Shown here piece after piece: positions 23,083 through 31,386 of a stretch of 37,216 nucleotides of DNA. The notes under the pieces were generated by a model that was given only the letters and a program-made list of their open reading frames with translations, was not told the DNA's origin and did no database searches. Source of the stretch: Alphaproteobacteria bacterium PA4 (GTDB taxonomy: Bacteria > Pseudomonadota > Alphaproteobacteria > Sphingomonadales > Sphingomonadaceae). Where the stretch lies: contig NKIQ01000028.1 in the NCBI GenBank assembly GCA_002256005.1, forward strand, positions 1 to 37,216, read 5' to 3'. The stretch's first letter is position 1. Each line of letters begins with the position of its first letter. The translations under genes were made by a program, and so were the position numbers.

Positions 23083-23730
23083 TTAGGGCTGTTGCCCGCC
23101 TGCGGCAAGGCCGGGCGCCTGCCACCGCCGCCGCAGCCACAGGCCATAGATGGCGGCCAGCGCGGCGGCCAGACCGAACCATTGGCCCGCATAGGACAGG
23201 TGATTGTCGGGCAGGTCTGCCGGCGTCGGCATGAGCGGCCGCTGCAACGGCGCCACCGCCGTATCGGGGATCAGCATGAACTGCGGGCGATTCGGTGCCT
23301 TGCCATAGGGAAATTCGATGATGGTGCCGCGAAACACCGTGTCGACCCGGATCGGCACGGCGGCGGCATCGGGCCGGATCGTCCAGCCGGCAGCGACGAC
23401 GATATCGGGCGGCTTGCGGTCGCCACGGCAGGACACCAGCACCAGAAAGCCCGATTCGCCGCTGATGCTGCTGCCACCGCGCAGATCATAGGGCAGCACC
23501 GTGCCCGGCGAGCAGGCCAGTTCGGCGCGGCGATACTGGACGCTCTTCTTGCGGATCATCGCCTCATAGAAATCGCGCGGCTCCAGCAGCGGCTGGCTGG
23601 GCGCCGCCGCCAGCTGCGCGATCAGCGCGTGTTTCCATTCGCGGCGCTGCAATTGCCAGATGCCGAGGCTGATCAGCACCGTCAGCATCACGAACACCAG
23701 CAGCGTCGCGAGAATCGGCACCCGCCTCAC
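23083..23730 (-). CDS. SURF1 family cytochrome oxidase assembly protein
   Basis: A 215-residue inner-membrane protein with an N-terminal helix (about 4-25), a large periplasmic domain and a C-terminal helix (about 184-204). LGIWQLQRREWKHALI near residues 22-37 and the terminal YAGQWFGLAAALAAIYG are SURF1 hallmarks; the usual PGY or TWF pattern is partly altered (AAGWTIRP). SURF1 helps insert heme a into subunit I of the aa3 oxidase. The start is GTG at 23730, overlapping the DUF983 stop by four bases (GTGA). Confidence 0.9.
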   Translation of the reverse strand: MRRVPILATLLVFVMLTVLISLGIWQLQRREWKHALIAQLAAAPSQPLLEPRDFYEAMIRKKSVQYRRAELACSPGTVLPYDLRGGSSISGESGFLVLVSCRGDRKPPDIVVAAGWTIRPDAAAVPIRVDTVFRGTIIEFPYGKAPNRPQFMLIPDTAVAPLQRPLMPTPADLPDNHLSYAGQWFGLAAALAAIYGLWLRRRWQAPGLAAGGQQP

Positions 23731-24101
23731 AGCCGGCCCTCGCGCGCGCTGTTGCGAAATTCCAGCGCCAGCAGCAGCCCCTTGGCAAAGCGCATCAGCA
23801 CGAGGGTCAGCACCAACGTCAGCGGCACCCAGAGCAGGACGTGGACATACCAGGGCGGCTGGCGCGACAGTTCCAGCGAGACGGCGCCCACCGTCACGAT
23901 GGCGCCGACGATGAGGATGAGGAAGGTCGCTGCGCCATCGCCGACATTGAAGGCGGCGAGATCGAGGCCGCAGACCCGGCACTGCGCGGCGAAGGCGATC
24001 ATGCCGCCAAAGGCCTTGCCCTTGCCGCAGCGCGGGCAGCAGCCGGTCAGCGCCACCTGCAGCGGCGTCGGCGCCGCTGCCGGAGGCGGCGCGTCAGGCA
24101 A
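23727..24101 (-). CDS. DUF983 zinc-ribbon membrane protein
   Basis: A 124-residue protein with a zinc ribbon at the front (CPRCGKG...CRVCGLD, about residues 21-48) followed by two transmembrane helices (about 58-76 and 85-105). DUF983 proteins are found in alphaproteobacterial oxidase clusters between ctaE and SURF1, which suggests a role in oxidase biogenesis, but no activity is established. The best start is TTG at 24101, eight bases inside ctaE; no ATG lies upstream of the zinc ribbon, so the start is uncertain. Confidence 0.8.
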   Translation of the reverse strand: MPDAPPPAAAPTPLQVALTGCCPRCGKGKAFGGMIAFAAQCRVCGLDLAAFNVGDGAATFLILIVGAIVTVGAVSLELSRQPPWYVHVLLWVPLTLVLTLVLMRFAKGLLLALEFRNSAREGRL

Positions 24102-24927
24102 AGGCGTTGTGGACCACCGCCGCGCCGAACTGCGATCCCCACACATAGATGGCGATGAACAGGAACAGCCAGACGACATCGACGAAATGCCAGTACCAGG
24201 CGGCGGCTTCGAAACCGAAATGGTGCGTGGGGGTGAAGTCCCCCTTGTAGACACGCGCCAGGCAGACGGCGAGGAAGATGGTGCCGATGATGACGTGGAA
24301 ACCGTGGAAGCCGGTCGCCATGAAGAAGGTGGCGCCATAGATGTTGCCGGCGATGCCGAATTCGGCGTGATGATATTCGAACGCCTGCACGCAGCTGAAG
24401 ATGACGCCGAGGATGATGGTCAGCCACAGGCCCTGCTTCAGGCCCTTGCGATCGCCATGGATCAGCGCGTGGTGCGCCCAGGTGACGGCGGTGCCCGACA
24501 GCAGCAGGATCAGCGTGTTGATCAGCGGGAAGACGAAGGGATCCAGCACTTCGATGCCCTTGGGCGGCCAGGCGGCATCCACGCCGGCTTCCGCCTTGGG
24601 ATAGAGCGCGGCGCTGAAATAAGCCCAGAACCAGGCGACGAAGAACATCACTTCGGAGGCGATGAACAGGATCATGCCATAGCGGTGGTGCAACTGGACG
24701 ACCGGGGTGTGATCGCCGGTATTGGCTTCGTTCACCACGCTCGACCACCAGCCGAAGAACATGGCGATGACCGCGGCGAGGCCGAGGAAGAAGGTCGGCA
24801 TGCCCCAGGCGAACTTGTGCATGTAACCGATGCCGCCGGCGGCGAGCACCAGCGAGGCCGCGGCCATGGCGATCGGCCAGGGCGACGGGTTCAGAATGTG
24901 GAAGTCATGGGTTTTGCCGGCGGCCAT
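24094..24927 (-). CDS. ctaE: Cytochrome c oxidase subunit III
   Basis: A 277-residue membrane subunit of the aa3 oxidase with seven helices. FHILNPSPWPI at the N-terminus, the WAYFSAALYP segment, FEYHHAEFGI and the closing HFGFEAAAWYWHFVDVVWLFLFIAIYVW are canonical. It stabilises subunit I and supports proton uptake at the D pathway. It is six bases downstream of ctaG and overlaps the DUF983 gene by a few bases, all in one transcript. Confidence 0.97.
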   Translation of the reverse strand: MAAGKTHDFHILNPSPWPIAMAAASLVLAAGGIGYMHKFAWGMPTFFLGLAAVIAMFFGWWSSVVNEANTGDHTPVVQLHHRYGMILFIASEVMFFVAWFWAYFSAALYPKAEAGVDAAWPPKGIEVLDPFVFPLINTLILLLSGTAVTWAHHALIHGDRKGLKQGLWLTIILGVIFSCVQAFEYHHAEFGIAGNIYGATFFMATGFHGFHVIIGTIFLAVCLARVYKGDFTPTHHFGFEAAAWYWHFVDVVWLFLFIAIYVWGSQFGAAVVHNAFA

Positions 24928-24933
24928 GGTCGT

Positions 24934-25551
24934 TCAGCCCTGCTTGGATGTGGTATTGTTTGTCGCAGTGGCGCTTACCGGCTTTGCAACCGGATTGTCC
25001 ACCGGGAAGAAGGTGTAGCTCAGCGTGATTTCGTCGATCTTCTTCGCATCCGGATCGTTCAGGATGGCGGGATCGATGAAGAAGGTCACCGGCATGTCGA
25101 CGGTTTCGCCCGGCTTCAGCGTCTGCTCGGTGAAGCAGAAGCATTCGATCTTGCGGAAATACAGCCCGGCGACATCGGGGGACACGTTGAAACCGGCGCG
25201 GCCCGTGGTCGTGCTGCCCGACAGCGAGGTGGCGGTGAAATAGGCCAGCTTCTTCTCGCCGATCCTGACCGTGATGTCGTGGGCCTTGGGCCCGAACCGC
25301 CAGGCGACATCGGGGGCGACATTGCCATCGAAACGCACCTTGATGGTGCGGCCGCCCAGTGCCTTCAGCGTCAGCGCATCGGGCAGCGCCGCTGCATCGG
25401 CACGGTTGGTGGTGCCGGCAAAGCCCGTTGCCTCGCAGAACATGCGGTAGAGCGGCACGCTGGCATAGGCGAGGCCGATCATCGCCAGCGCCAGCAGTGC
25501 CGTCAGCACGCCGGTGCGGCGCTTGGCGCGGGCAAGGGCCAGTTCGCTCAT
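24934..25551 (-). CDS. ctaG: Cytochrome c oxidase assembly protein CtaG/Cox11
   Basis: A 205-residue protein with one N-terminal transmembrane helix (about 13-31) and a periplasmic immunoglobulin-like domain. The copper motif IECFCFTEQ is intact, and PVTFFIDPAI closes the family signature. Cox11 delivers copper to the CuB site of subunit I. Start is ATG 25551, overlapping the small upstream gene by four bases. Upstream sequence in the same frame (to 25944) is read-through of the ctaB region. Confidence 0.95.
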   Translation of the reverse strand: MSELALARAKRRTGVLTALLALAMIGLAYASVPLYRMFCEATGFAGTTNRADAAALPDALTLKALGGRTIKVRFDGNVAPDVAWRFGPKAHDITVRIGEKKLAYFTATSLSGSTTTGRAGFNVSPDVAGLYFRKIECFCFTEQTLKPGETVDMPVTFFIDPAILNDPDAKKIDEITLSYTFFPVDNPVAKPVSATATNNTTSKQG

Positions 25552-25769
25552 GGCTGCGCCGGGGCCATAGGCTTGCCGGCATCGGCGGCGGCGGCGGCGC
25601 GCGCCTGGTTGCGGGCGATGCCGGGGCCCATCTTGACCATGGAAATGCCGAAGAACAGCACGACCAGCGCCCCCAGCACCAGCCCGATGGCCAGGTTCCG
25701 CGATTGCCGCCGCCTGGCAAAGGCGGCGCGTTCGGCGGGCGTCCAGCTGGCGGTCGTATCGGGGATCAT
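25548..25769 (-). CDS. Small single-helix protein between ctaB and ctaG (CoxF-like)
   Basis: A 73-residue protein: a charged N-terminus (WTPAERAAFARRRQSRN), one transmembrane helix (about 27-44) and an Ala-rich polar tail. Its ATG overlaps the ctaB stop by four bases (ATGA) and its stop overlaps the ctaG start in the same way, so all three are translationally coupled. A small gene at this point (coxF in some Rhodobacter clusters) is usual in alphaproteobacterial oxidase operons, where it is thought to help assembly; no activity is evident from sequence. Confidence 0.8.
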   Translation of the reverse strand: MIPDTTASWTPAERAAFARRRQSRNLAIGLVLGALVVLFFGISMVKMGPGIARNQARAAAAADAGKPMAPAQP

Positions 25770-26677
25770 GGCAGCAACAGGCGATCGGCGACCAGCGCGC
25801 CGAACAGGCAGGCGAGATAGAGCAGGCTGAACTTGAACAGCTGCTTTTCGGGCGCCATGTCGGCGGCCAGCGTTGCCGTGTTGCGCCACACCTTGATGGC
25901 CAGTGCGATGAAGATGATGCCAAGCGTGACGGCGGTGCCGCCATAGGCCCAGCCGGTCAGCCCCAGCACGGCCGGCGCGATGGTGACCGGCACCAGCAGC
26001 AACGAATAGAGCAGGATCTGGATGCGGGTGTGGCGCAGGCCATGCGTGACCGGCAGCATCGGCACGCCGGCCTTGGAATAATCCGCCTCCATGAACAGTG
26101 CCAGCGCCCAGAAGTGCGGCGGCGTCCACAGGAAGATGATGCCGAACAGGATCCAGGCGAGCAACGGCGTGTCGCCGGTGACCGCGGCCCAGCCGCAGAT
26201 GACCGGAAAGGCCCCGGCAGCGCCGCCGATGACGATGTTCTGCGGCGTCCGCCGCTTCAGCCAGACGGTGTAGACCAGCACATAGAACAGCACCGAAACG
26301 GCAAGCCAGAACGCCGCCACCCAGTTCAGCGCGACGCCCATGATGGCAACGGAGCCGACCGACAGCGCGATGCCAAAGGCCAGCGCCTCGCCGGCAGCCA
26401 TCTTGCCGGCCGGCAACGGCCGCTTGGCGGTGCGCTTCATCAGCGCGTCGATATCCGCCTCATACCATTGGTTGAGCGCGCCCGAAGCGCCGGCGGCCAC
26501 CGCGATGCACAGGATGCCGGTGAAGGCGATGAACGGATGCAGCGTGCCCGGCGCCGCGATCATCGCGCAGAACGCCGTGAACACCACCAGCGTCATCACC
26601 CGCGGCTTCAGCAGGGCGAAATAGTCGCGCCATTCCGCAAAGGCGGTGACGGGAGGGGAGGCAGTGGACTGGCGCAT
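25766..26677 (-). CDS. ctaB: Protoheme IX farnesyltransferase (heme O synthase)
   Basis: A 303-residue membrane enzyme of the UbiA family with about nine helices. It has the Asp-rich motif NQWYEADIDALMKRTAKRPLP and the second loop around FMEADYSKAGVPMLPV. It farnesylates heme B to heme O, the precursor of heme A for the oxidase encoded around it. A SD-like GGAGG precedes the ATG by nine bases, and a stable hairpin overlaps that site (26690-26715). Confidence 0.97.
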   Translation of the reverse strand: MRQSTASPPVTAFAEWRDYFALLKPRVMTLVVFTAFCAMIAAPGTLHPFIAFTGILCIAVAAGASGALNQWYEADIDALMKRTAKRPLPAGKMAAGEALAFGIALSVGSVAIMGVALNWVAAFWLAVSVLFYVLVYTVWLKRRTPQNIVIGGAAGAFPVICGWAAVTGDTPLLAWILFGIIFLWTPPHFWALALFMEADYSKAGVPMLPVTHGLRHTRIQILLYSLLLVPVTIAPAVLGLTGWAYGGTAVTLGIIFIALAIKVWRNTATLAADMAPEKQLFKFSLLYLACLFGALVADRLLLP

Positions 26678-26689
26678 TCAATAAATCCT

Positions 26690-26715
26690 CCCCCTGCCAT
26701 TGGCATGGCCGGGGG
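26690..26715 (-). promoter_or_regulatory. Hairpin overlapping the ctaB ribosome binding region
   Basis: CCCCC (690-694) pairs with GGGGG (711-715 of the 26-kb block), and GCCAT (696-700) with ATGGC (705-709), with one mismatch and a 4-nt loop. In the mRNA the G-run adjoining the GGAGG site is in the stem, about 12 nt from the ctaB start codon, so the structure could limit ctaB translation relative to ctaD. Confidence 0.4.
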
Positions 26716-26763
26716 TTGGCTGAAAACCGGGTGGGGCGCGCCGCGTGCGCGCCCCGGCAGGGT

Positions 26764-28425
26764 TCACTTGATGATCGGCAGCGTTTCGAACTGGTGGAAC
26801 GGCGGCGGCGAGGACAGGGTCCATTCCAGCGTCGTTGCGCCTTCGCCCCAATAATTGCCGGCAACGCGCTTGCGGCTGGCAAGGCTGATGGCGATGTTGA
26901 GGAAGAAGATCAGCATGCCCACCGCCATGATGGCGTAACCATAGCTGGCCATCTTGTTGTAATAGGTCAGCGCCGCCGGATAGTCCGGCACGCGGCGCGG
27001 CATGCCCTGCTGGCCCAGGAAGTGCATCGGGAAGAACATCACGTTCACGCCCGCGAAGAACACCCAGAAGTGCAGCTTGCCGAGGAACTCGTTGTACGGC
27101 TTGCCGCTCATCTTGCCGAACCAGTAATAGAAGCCGGCAAAGATGGCGAACACGGCGCCGAGCGAGAGCACATAGTGGAAGTGCGCCACGACATAATAGG
27201 TGTTATGGAAATAGGTATCGAGACCGGCGTTCGACAGCATGACGCCGGTGACGCCGCCCACGGTGAACATGAAGATGAAGCCGATCGCCCACAGCATCGG
27301 GGTTTCGAAGCTGATCGAGCCGCCCCACATCGTCGCGATCCACGAGAAGATCTTGATGCCGGTCGGCACCGCGATGATCATCGTTGCGGCGGTGAAGTAC
27401 ATCTTGGTGTTCACATCCAGCCCTGAGGTGAACATGTGGTGTGCCCAGACCAGGAAGCCGATGAAGCCGATGGCGACCATGGCATAGGCCATGCCGAGAT
27501 AGCCAAAGACCGGCTTTTTCGAGAAGGTCGAGATGATCTGCGAGACCATGCCGAATCCGGGCAGGATGAGGATGTAGACTTCCGGGTGGCCGAAGAACCA
27601 GAACAGGTGCTGGTAGAGCAGCGGATCACCCCCGCCATCGGCGGTAAAGAAGTGCGTGCCGAAGTTGCGATCGGTCAGCAGCATGGTGATGGCGCCGGCC
27701 AGAACCGGCAGCGACAGCAGCAGCAGGAAGGCGGTGACCAGCACCGACCAGACGAACAGCGGCATCTTGTGCAGGGTCATGCCCGGCGCGCGCATGTTGA
27801 GAATGGTGGTGATGAAGTTGATGGCGCCCAGGATCGACGAGGCACCGGCCAGGTGCAGCGACAGGATCGCCATGTCGACGGCGGGGCCGGGATGGCCGCT
27901 GGTCGACAGCGGCGCATAAAGTGTCCAGCCGGTGCCGACGCCGTTGAAACCGGCCGGGCCTTCGACGAACATCGAGCCGACGAGCAGCAGGAAGGACGGC
28001 ACCAGCAGCCAGAACGACACATTGTTCATGCGCGGGAAGGCCATGTCGGGTGCGCCGATCATGATCGGCACGAACCAGTTGCCAAAGCCGCCGATCATCG
28101 CCGGCATGACGGTGAAGAACACCATGATCAGGCCATGGGCGGTGATGAAGACGTTCCAGAGATGGTAGGACGCGTCGAGATTGCCCTGGGTGAAGAAGGT
28201 CAGATACTGGATGCCGGGCGCTGCCAGCTCCAGCCGCATGATCCCCGAAATCGCGCCGCCGATGGTGCCGGCGATGATCGCGAAGATCAGATAGAGCGTG
28301 CCGATGTCCTTGTGGTTGGTCGAAAACAGCCAACGCTGGACAAAGCCGAGCTTGTGATCGGCGTGATCGTCATGCGCGGCCATGTCGCCGGTGCCGGCGA
28401 GCGCGCTGGAATTCGGGTTTGCCAT
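26764..28425 (-). CDS. ctaD: Cytochrome c oxidase subunit I (aa3 type)
   Basis: A 553-residue catalytic subunit with 12 helices. His97 is a heme a ligand (TAHGL), Asp127 ([11 protein letters not shown]) opens the D proton pathway, and His280-Pro-Glu282-Val-Tyr284 ([12 protein letters not shown]) gives the CuB ligand, the gating Glu and the cross-linked Tyr of an A1-type heme-copper oxidase. The K-pathway helix ([20 protein letters not shown]) is present. Start is ATG 28425, 17 bases after the ctaC stop, with an AGAGAGAG ribosome site; sequence upstream in this frame lies in ctaC. It reduces O2 to water and pumps protons. Confidence 0.98.
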   Translation of the reverse strand: MANPNSSALAGTGDMAAHDDHADHKLGFVQRWLFSTNHKDIGTLYLIFAIIAGTIGGAISGIMRLELAAPGIQYLTFFTQGNLDASYHLWNVFITAHGLIMVFFTVMPAMIGGFGNWFVPIMIGAPDMAFPRMNNVSFWLLVPSFLLLVGSMFVEGPAGFNGVGTGWTLYAPLSTSGHPGPAVDMAILSLHLAGASSILGAINFITTILNMRAPGMTLHKMPLFVWSVLVTAFLLLLSLPVLAGAITMLLTDRNFGTHFFTADGGGDPLLYQHLFWFFGHPEVYILILPGFGMVSQIISTFSKKPVFGYLGMAYAMVAIGFIGFLVWAHHMFTSGLDVNTKMYFTAATMIIAVPTGIKIFSWIATMWGGSISFETPMLWAIGFIFMFTVGGVTGVMLSNAGLDTYFHNTYYVVAHFHYVLSLGAVFAIFAGFYYWFGKMSGKPYNEFLGKLHFWVFFAGVNVMFFPMHFLGQQGMPRRVPDYPAALTYYNKMASYGYAIMAVGMLIFFLNIAISLASRKRVAGNYWGEGATTLEWTLSSPPPFHQFETLPIIK

Positions 28426-28441
28426 GAGTTTGTCTCTCTCT

Positions 28442-29431
28442 TCAGGCGGCAATTTTGGCGGTGGCGGGCGCAGCGGCGGCGACCGGAACGGCGGCGGGCG
28501 CCGCAGCCGGTGCGGCAGCAGCCGGTGCGGCAGCGGCGGGCGGCGTGATGCCGTTTTCCTTCTGCTTGGCGGCAACCCATGCGGCGAAACGTTCCTTCGA
28601 CACCACTTCGATGGCGATCGGCATGAAGCCATGCTTGGTGCCGCACAGCTGGAAGCACTGGCCGTAATAGACGCCGGGCTTTTCCACCTTGAACCAGGTT
28701 TCGTTGATCCGGCCCGGCACCGCGTCCATCTGCACCCAGAAGCTGGGGATGGCGAAGGCGTGGATGACATCGGCGGCCGTCGTCAGCACGCGGACGGTGG
28801 TGCCGGCCGGCAGCACGATGCGATTGTCGACATCGAGCAGGTTGGGCGAGCCGCGCTTGGCGGCTTCAGCCTCGGTCAGCATCACGGAATCGAACGAGAA
28901 ATCGCCCTGGTCCGGATAGCTGTATTCCCAATACCATTGATGGCCGGTCGCCTTGATGGTGATGTCGGCCTTGGGCGGGGTGTACTGGTTGGCCAGCAGG
29001 CGGAACGACGGCACCGCGATCCAGACCAGAATCAGCACCGGCACCGCCGTCCAGATGACCTCGATGGTGGTGTTGTGGCTGGTCTTCGACGCCACCGGGT
29101 TGGCGCGGGCGCGGAAGCGGATCACCGTCCAGGCGAGCAGCAGCAGCACGAAGATCGACACGCCGAACATCACCGGATTGACGACACCGTCGACGAGGGC
29201 ATGCGCCTCGCGGCCGATTTCGGTGACCGGTGCCTGCAGGCGGATACCGTCTATATCCGGCACGCCGACGCCGGGCGTGGTCGGCACATATTGCGGCGTG
29301 GCGGTCGGCACATCGGCGGTGGTGACCGCAGGGACCGGCGCCGCCGCCGGCGCATCGCCTTGCGCCAGGGCCGGCAACGGTGCCAGCGCAATCAGAAATG
29401 ACAAAATCAGGCGCTCAATCCTGCGCATCAT
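28442..29431 (-). CDS. ctaC: Cytochrome c oxidase subunit II
   Basis: A 329-residue subunit with a signal peptide (about 1-23), a Pro/Ala/Thr-rich linker, two transmembrane helices (about 83-104 and 125-143) and a periplasmic cupredoxin domain carrying CuA. Ligands seen are His224 (VIHAF), Cys259, Cys263, His267 and Met270. The motif reads CFQLC, so residue 261, usually Glu (CSELC), is Gln; that Glu also binds the Mg/Mn ion next to subunit [11 protein letters not shown], the cytochrome c electron entry, is normal. The C-terminal 40 residues are a low-complexity Ala/Pro tail. Start is ATG 29431; a second ATG follows directly. Confidence 0.97.
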   Translation of the reverse strand: MMRRIERLILSFLIALAPLPALAQGDAPAAAPVPAVTTADVPTATPQYVPTTPGVGVPDIDGIRLQAPVTEIGREAHALVDGVVNPVMFGVSIFVLLLLAWTVIRFRARANPVASKTSHNTTIEVIWTAVPVLILVWIAVPSFRLLANQYTPPKADITIKATGHQWYWEYSYPDQGDFSFDSVMLTEAEAAKRGSPNLLDVDNRIVLPAGTTVRVLTTAADVIHAFAIPSFWVQMDAVPGRINETWFKVEKPGVYYGQCFQLCGTKHGFMPIAIEVVSKERFAAWVAAKQKENGITPPAAAAPAAAAPAAAPAAVPVAAAAPATAKIAA

Positions 29432-29442
29432 GGCCCCATGGC

Positions 29443-29467
29443 AAAAAGGCCGGGAACGAGACCCGGC
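29443..29467 (-). terminator. Terminator-like hairpin ending 11 nt before the ctaC start
   Basis: GCCGGG (449-454) pairs with CCCGGC (462-467 of the 29-kb block) around a 7-nt loop, followed on the minus strand by CTTTTTG. It has the form of an intrinsic terminator. It may end the upstream dienoyl-CoA isomerase transcript, but it lies so close to ctaC that any ctaC promoter must be upstream of it. A -35/-10-like pair (TTGCCC, 17 bp, CATAGG) lies at about 29481-29509. Confidence 0.5.
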
Positions 29468-29520
29468 AAGGAATGGCGCCCCTATGACGCGATGCAGCGT
29501 AAGGGGCAAGACATTGCAGC

Positions 29521-29545
29521 GTCGCAGGTGCGAAAATCCTGCGAC
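29521..29545 (-). promoter_or_regulatory. Perfect 8-bp inverted repeat after the isomerase gene
   Basis: GTCGCAGG (521-528) and CCTGCGAC (538-545 of the 29-kb block) flank a 9-nt loop directly after the stop of the isomerase gene. There is no T-tract, so it is more likely an RNA 3' structure or a protein-binding site near the ctaC promoter than a classical terminator. Confidence 0.35.
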
Positions 29546-29547
29546 AA

Positions 29548-30369
29548 TCAGGCCTTCAGATCGGCGAAAACCGCCTGCTGGCGCGCCATCTGCGCCTTGA
29601 CGGCGTTGGGCACATCCTCGCCCTGCAACATGCCGGCGTTCCACACCGCCACATATTCCAGCCCCTGTTCGATGGTCTGGCTGCGGCCTTCGTTCAGCAC
29701 CTGCTTGATGCCGGCGATGACCAGCGGTGATTTGGCGGCGATCTCCGCCGCCATGGCGCCCGCCGCGGCCAGCGCGGCCGCCTGATCGGCATGGACAGCG
29801 TTGACAAAGCCATGGCCCCTGGCCTCCGCCGCCGGAAAACGCCGCCCGGTGAAGGCCAGCTCGCGGATCAGGCCCTGGGGCAGCAGATAGGGGATGCGCT
29901 GCAGCGTGCCGACATCGGCGACAATGGCGATATTGACCTCCTGGATGGTGAAGAACGCGTCTTCGGTGCAGATGCGGATATCGCAGGCGGTGACGAAATC
30001 GACGCCGCCGCCGATGCAGCCGCCCTGCACCACCGCGATCACCGGCACCCGGCAGCGATCGACGACGTTGAAGGTCTCCTGCATCTGCTTGACGTGGCGG
30101 CGGAAGGATTCGCGCGCCCGGCCCGGATCGACCGGCGCCCCGCCGCCAAGGCTGGCGGCCGCCATGCCGAGATCGAGCCCGGCGGTGAAATGCCGGCCGG
30201 TGGAGGCGATGATGACGGCGCGCACGCTCATGTCGGCATCGATGGCGGCGAACACCTCGATCAATTCGGTCCAGAACGCCCGGTTCATGGTGTTGAGCTC
30301 GGCCGGGCGGTTCATCGTCACATGGGCGATGCCGTCCTTGACCTGATAGTCGAGTGTCGTCAGTTCCAT
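29548..30369 (-). CDS. Crotonase-fold dienoyl-CoA isomerase-like protein (ECH1 type)
   Basis: A 273-residue crotonase. [11 protein letters not shown] provides one half of the CoA-binding oxyanion hole and [17 protein letters not shown] the other. Asp124, Glu144 and Asp152 match the spacing of the catalytic residues of the mitochondrial delta3,5-delta2,4-dienoyl-CoA isomerase ECH1 (Asp176, Glu196, Asp204), and [10 protein letters not shown] is a hallmark of that group. This points to isomerisation during beta-oxidation of unsaturated fatty acids rather than simple hydration. Start is ATG 30369, seven bases after an AAAGGA ribosome site; sequence further upstream overlaps the divergent ferredoxin-like gene. 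Confidence 0.9.
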   Translation of the reverse strand: MELTTLDYQVKDGIAHVTMNRPAELNTMNRAFWTELIEVFAAIDADMSVRAVIIASTGRHFTAGLDLGMAAASLGGGAPVDPGRARESFRRHVKQMQETFNVVDRCRVPVIAVVQGGCIGGGVDFVTACDIRICTEDAFFTIQEVNIAIVADVGTLQRIPYLLPQGLIRELAFTGRRFPAAEARGHGFVNAVHADQAAALAAAGAMAAEIAAKSPLVIAGIKQVLNEGRSQTIEQGLEYVAVWNAGMLQGEDVPNAVKAQMARQQAVFADLKA

Positions 30370-30400
30370 CGCAGCATCCTTTCGGTTAACAGGATCAGCG

Positions 30401-30925
30401 ATGACCAAATTCACCGTCAACGGCAATCCTGTGCATTTCAAGATGGCGCCCGAAACGCCCTTGCTCTGGGCGCTGCGCGATGCCGCCAACCTGACCGGCA
30501 CCAAGTTCGGCTGCGGCGCCGGCCTGTGCGGCGCCTGCACCGTGCATGTCGATGGCAAAGCCGTGCGCAGCTGCCAGGTGCCGATCGGATCGCTGGAAGG
30601 CACGCTGGTGACGACGATCGAGGGCCTGTCCGACGATCGCAGCCATGCGGTGCAACAGGCCTGGATCGCCGAGCAGGTGCCGCAATGCGGCTATTGCCAA
30701 TCCGGCATGATCATGGCGGTGGCGGCGCTGCTGAAGACCAATCCCCGCCCCAGCGACGCCGAGATCGACGCGAACATCACCAACCTCTGCCGCTGCGGCA
30801 CCTATCCGCGCATCCGCAAGGCCATCCACCGCGCCGCCCGCGGCGACGATGCCGCCACCCTGCCCGGCCCCGACACCACCGCCGCCGAAGCCGCCCGGCT
30901 CGCCCCCAGCCTGAAGGCCGGCTGA
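30401..30925 (+). CDS. 2Fe-2S subunit of a molybdenum hydroxylase (IorA-like), orphan
   Basis: A 174-residue protein of the xanthine dehydrogenase/isoquinoline 1-oxidoreductase small-subunit family. The plant-ferredoxin-type cluster uses Cys38, Cys43, Cys46 and Cys58 (CGAGLCGAC), and the helical second cluster uses Cys96, Cys99, Cys130 and Cys132 (CGYCQSG, CRCG). Such subunits pass electrons from the molybdopterin subunit. Neither the molybdopterin large subunit nor a FAD subunit is adjacent; the next gene is MAPEG. It is divergent from the isomerase with a 31-bp gap, so promoters must be short or overlap the coding starts. Confidence 0.92.
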   Translation: MTKFTVNGNPVHFKMAPETPLLWALRDAANLTGTKFGCGAGLCGACTVHVDGKAVRSCQVPIGSLEGTLVTTIEGLSDDRSHAVQQAWIAEQVPQCGYCQSGMIMAVAALLKTNPRPSDAEIDANITNLCRCGTYPRIRKAIHRAARGDDAATLPGPDTTAAEAARLAPSLKAG

Positions 30926-30996
30926 AGCCAGCGCTTGCCAGCGCCAGGGTTCCGGCCTAGATTTGCGTGCTACTCAAATCACACGGGGGACTCATC

Positions 30997-31386
30997 ATGA
31001 CCGAATTTCCGCTGACGACGCTCGCCATCCTGCTGGCGCTGATCGTCTATTTCGCGCTGGGCAGCGTCGTCGGCATGGCGCGCGCCAAGTATAATGTGCC
31101 GGCGCCGGCGCCGTCGGGCCATCCGGAATTCGACAAGCGCAACCGCGTCCACATGAACACGCTGGAACAGATCGTCATCTTCGTGCCCGCCATGATGCTC
31201 GCCGCCCCGGTGCTGGGTGACATGATCGCCGCCGGTCTCGGCCTGCTCTGGTCGGTCGGCCGCATCGTCTATGCCCGCGGCTATTATGCCGATCCGGCCA
31301 AGCGCGGCCCGGGTTTCGGCCTGACCATGCTGCCGTCGCTGATCCTGGTCGTCGCCGCCGCCTGGGGCGCCATCGGCCAATTGTGA
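30997..31386 (+). CDS. MAPEG family membrane protein
   Basis: A 129-residue protein with about four helices. NRVHMNTLEQIVIFVPAMMLAAPVLGDMIAAGLGLLWSVGRIVYARGYY is the core of the MAPEG family (membrane-associated proteins of eicosanoid and glutathione metabolism), including the conserved HMNTLEQ and RIVYARGYY motifs. Bacterial members often have glutathione transferase-like activity. Start is ATG 30997 with GGGGGA six bases upstream; a GTG 30 bp earlier is less likely. It overlaps the DUF427 gene by four bases. Confidence 0.9.
   Translation: MTEFPLTTLAILLALIVYFALGSVVGMARAKYNVPAPAPSGHPEFDKRNRVHMNTLEQIVIFVPAMMLAAPVLGDMIAAGLGLLWSVGRIVYARGYYADPAKRGPGFGLTMLPSLILVVAAAWGAIGQL

Noticed and set aside
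23071-25830. 919-codon plus-strand frame opposite ctaE, ctaG and SURF1
   Set aside because: A shadow of GC codon bias; the minus strand holds recognised oxidase genes throughout.
27436-28548. 370-codon plus-strand frame opposite ctaD
   Set aside because: Low-complexity Asp/Gly/His/Gln composition and no homologous motif.
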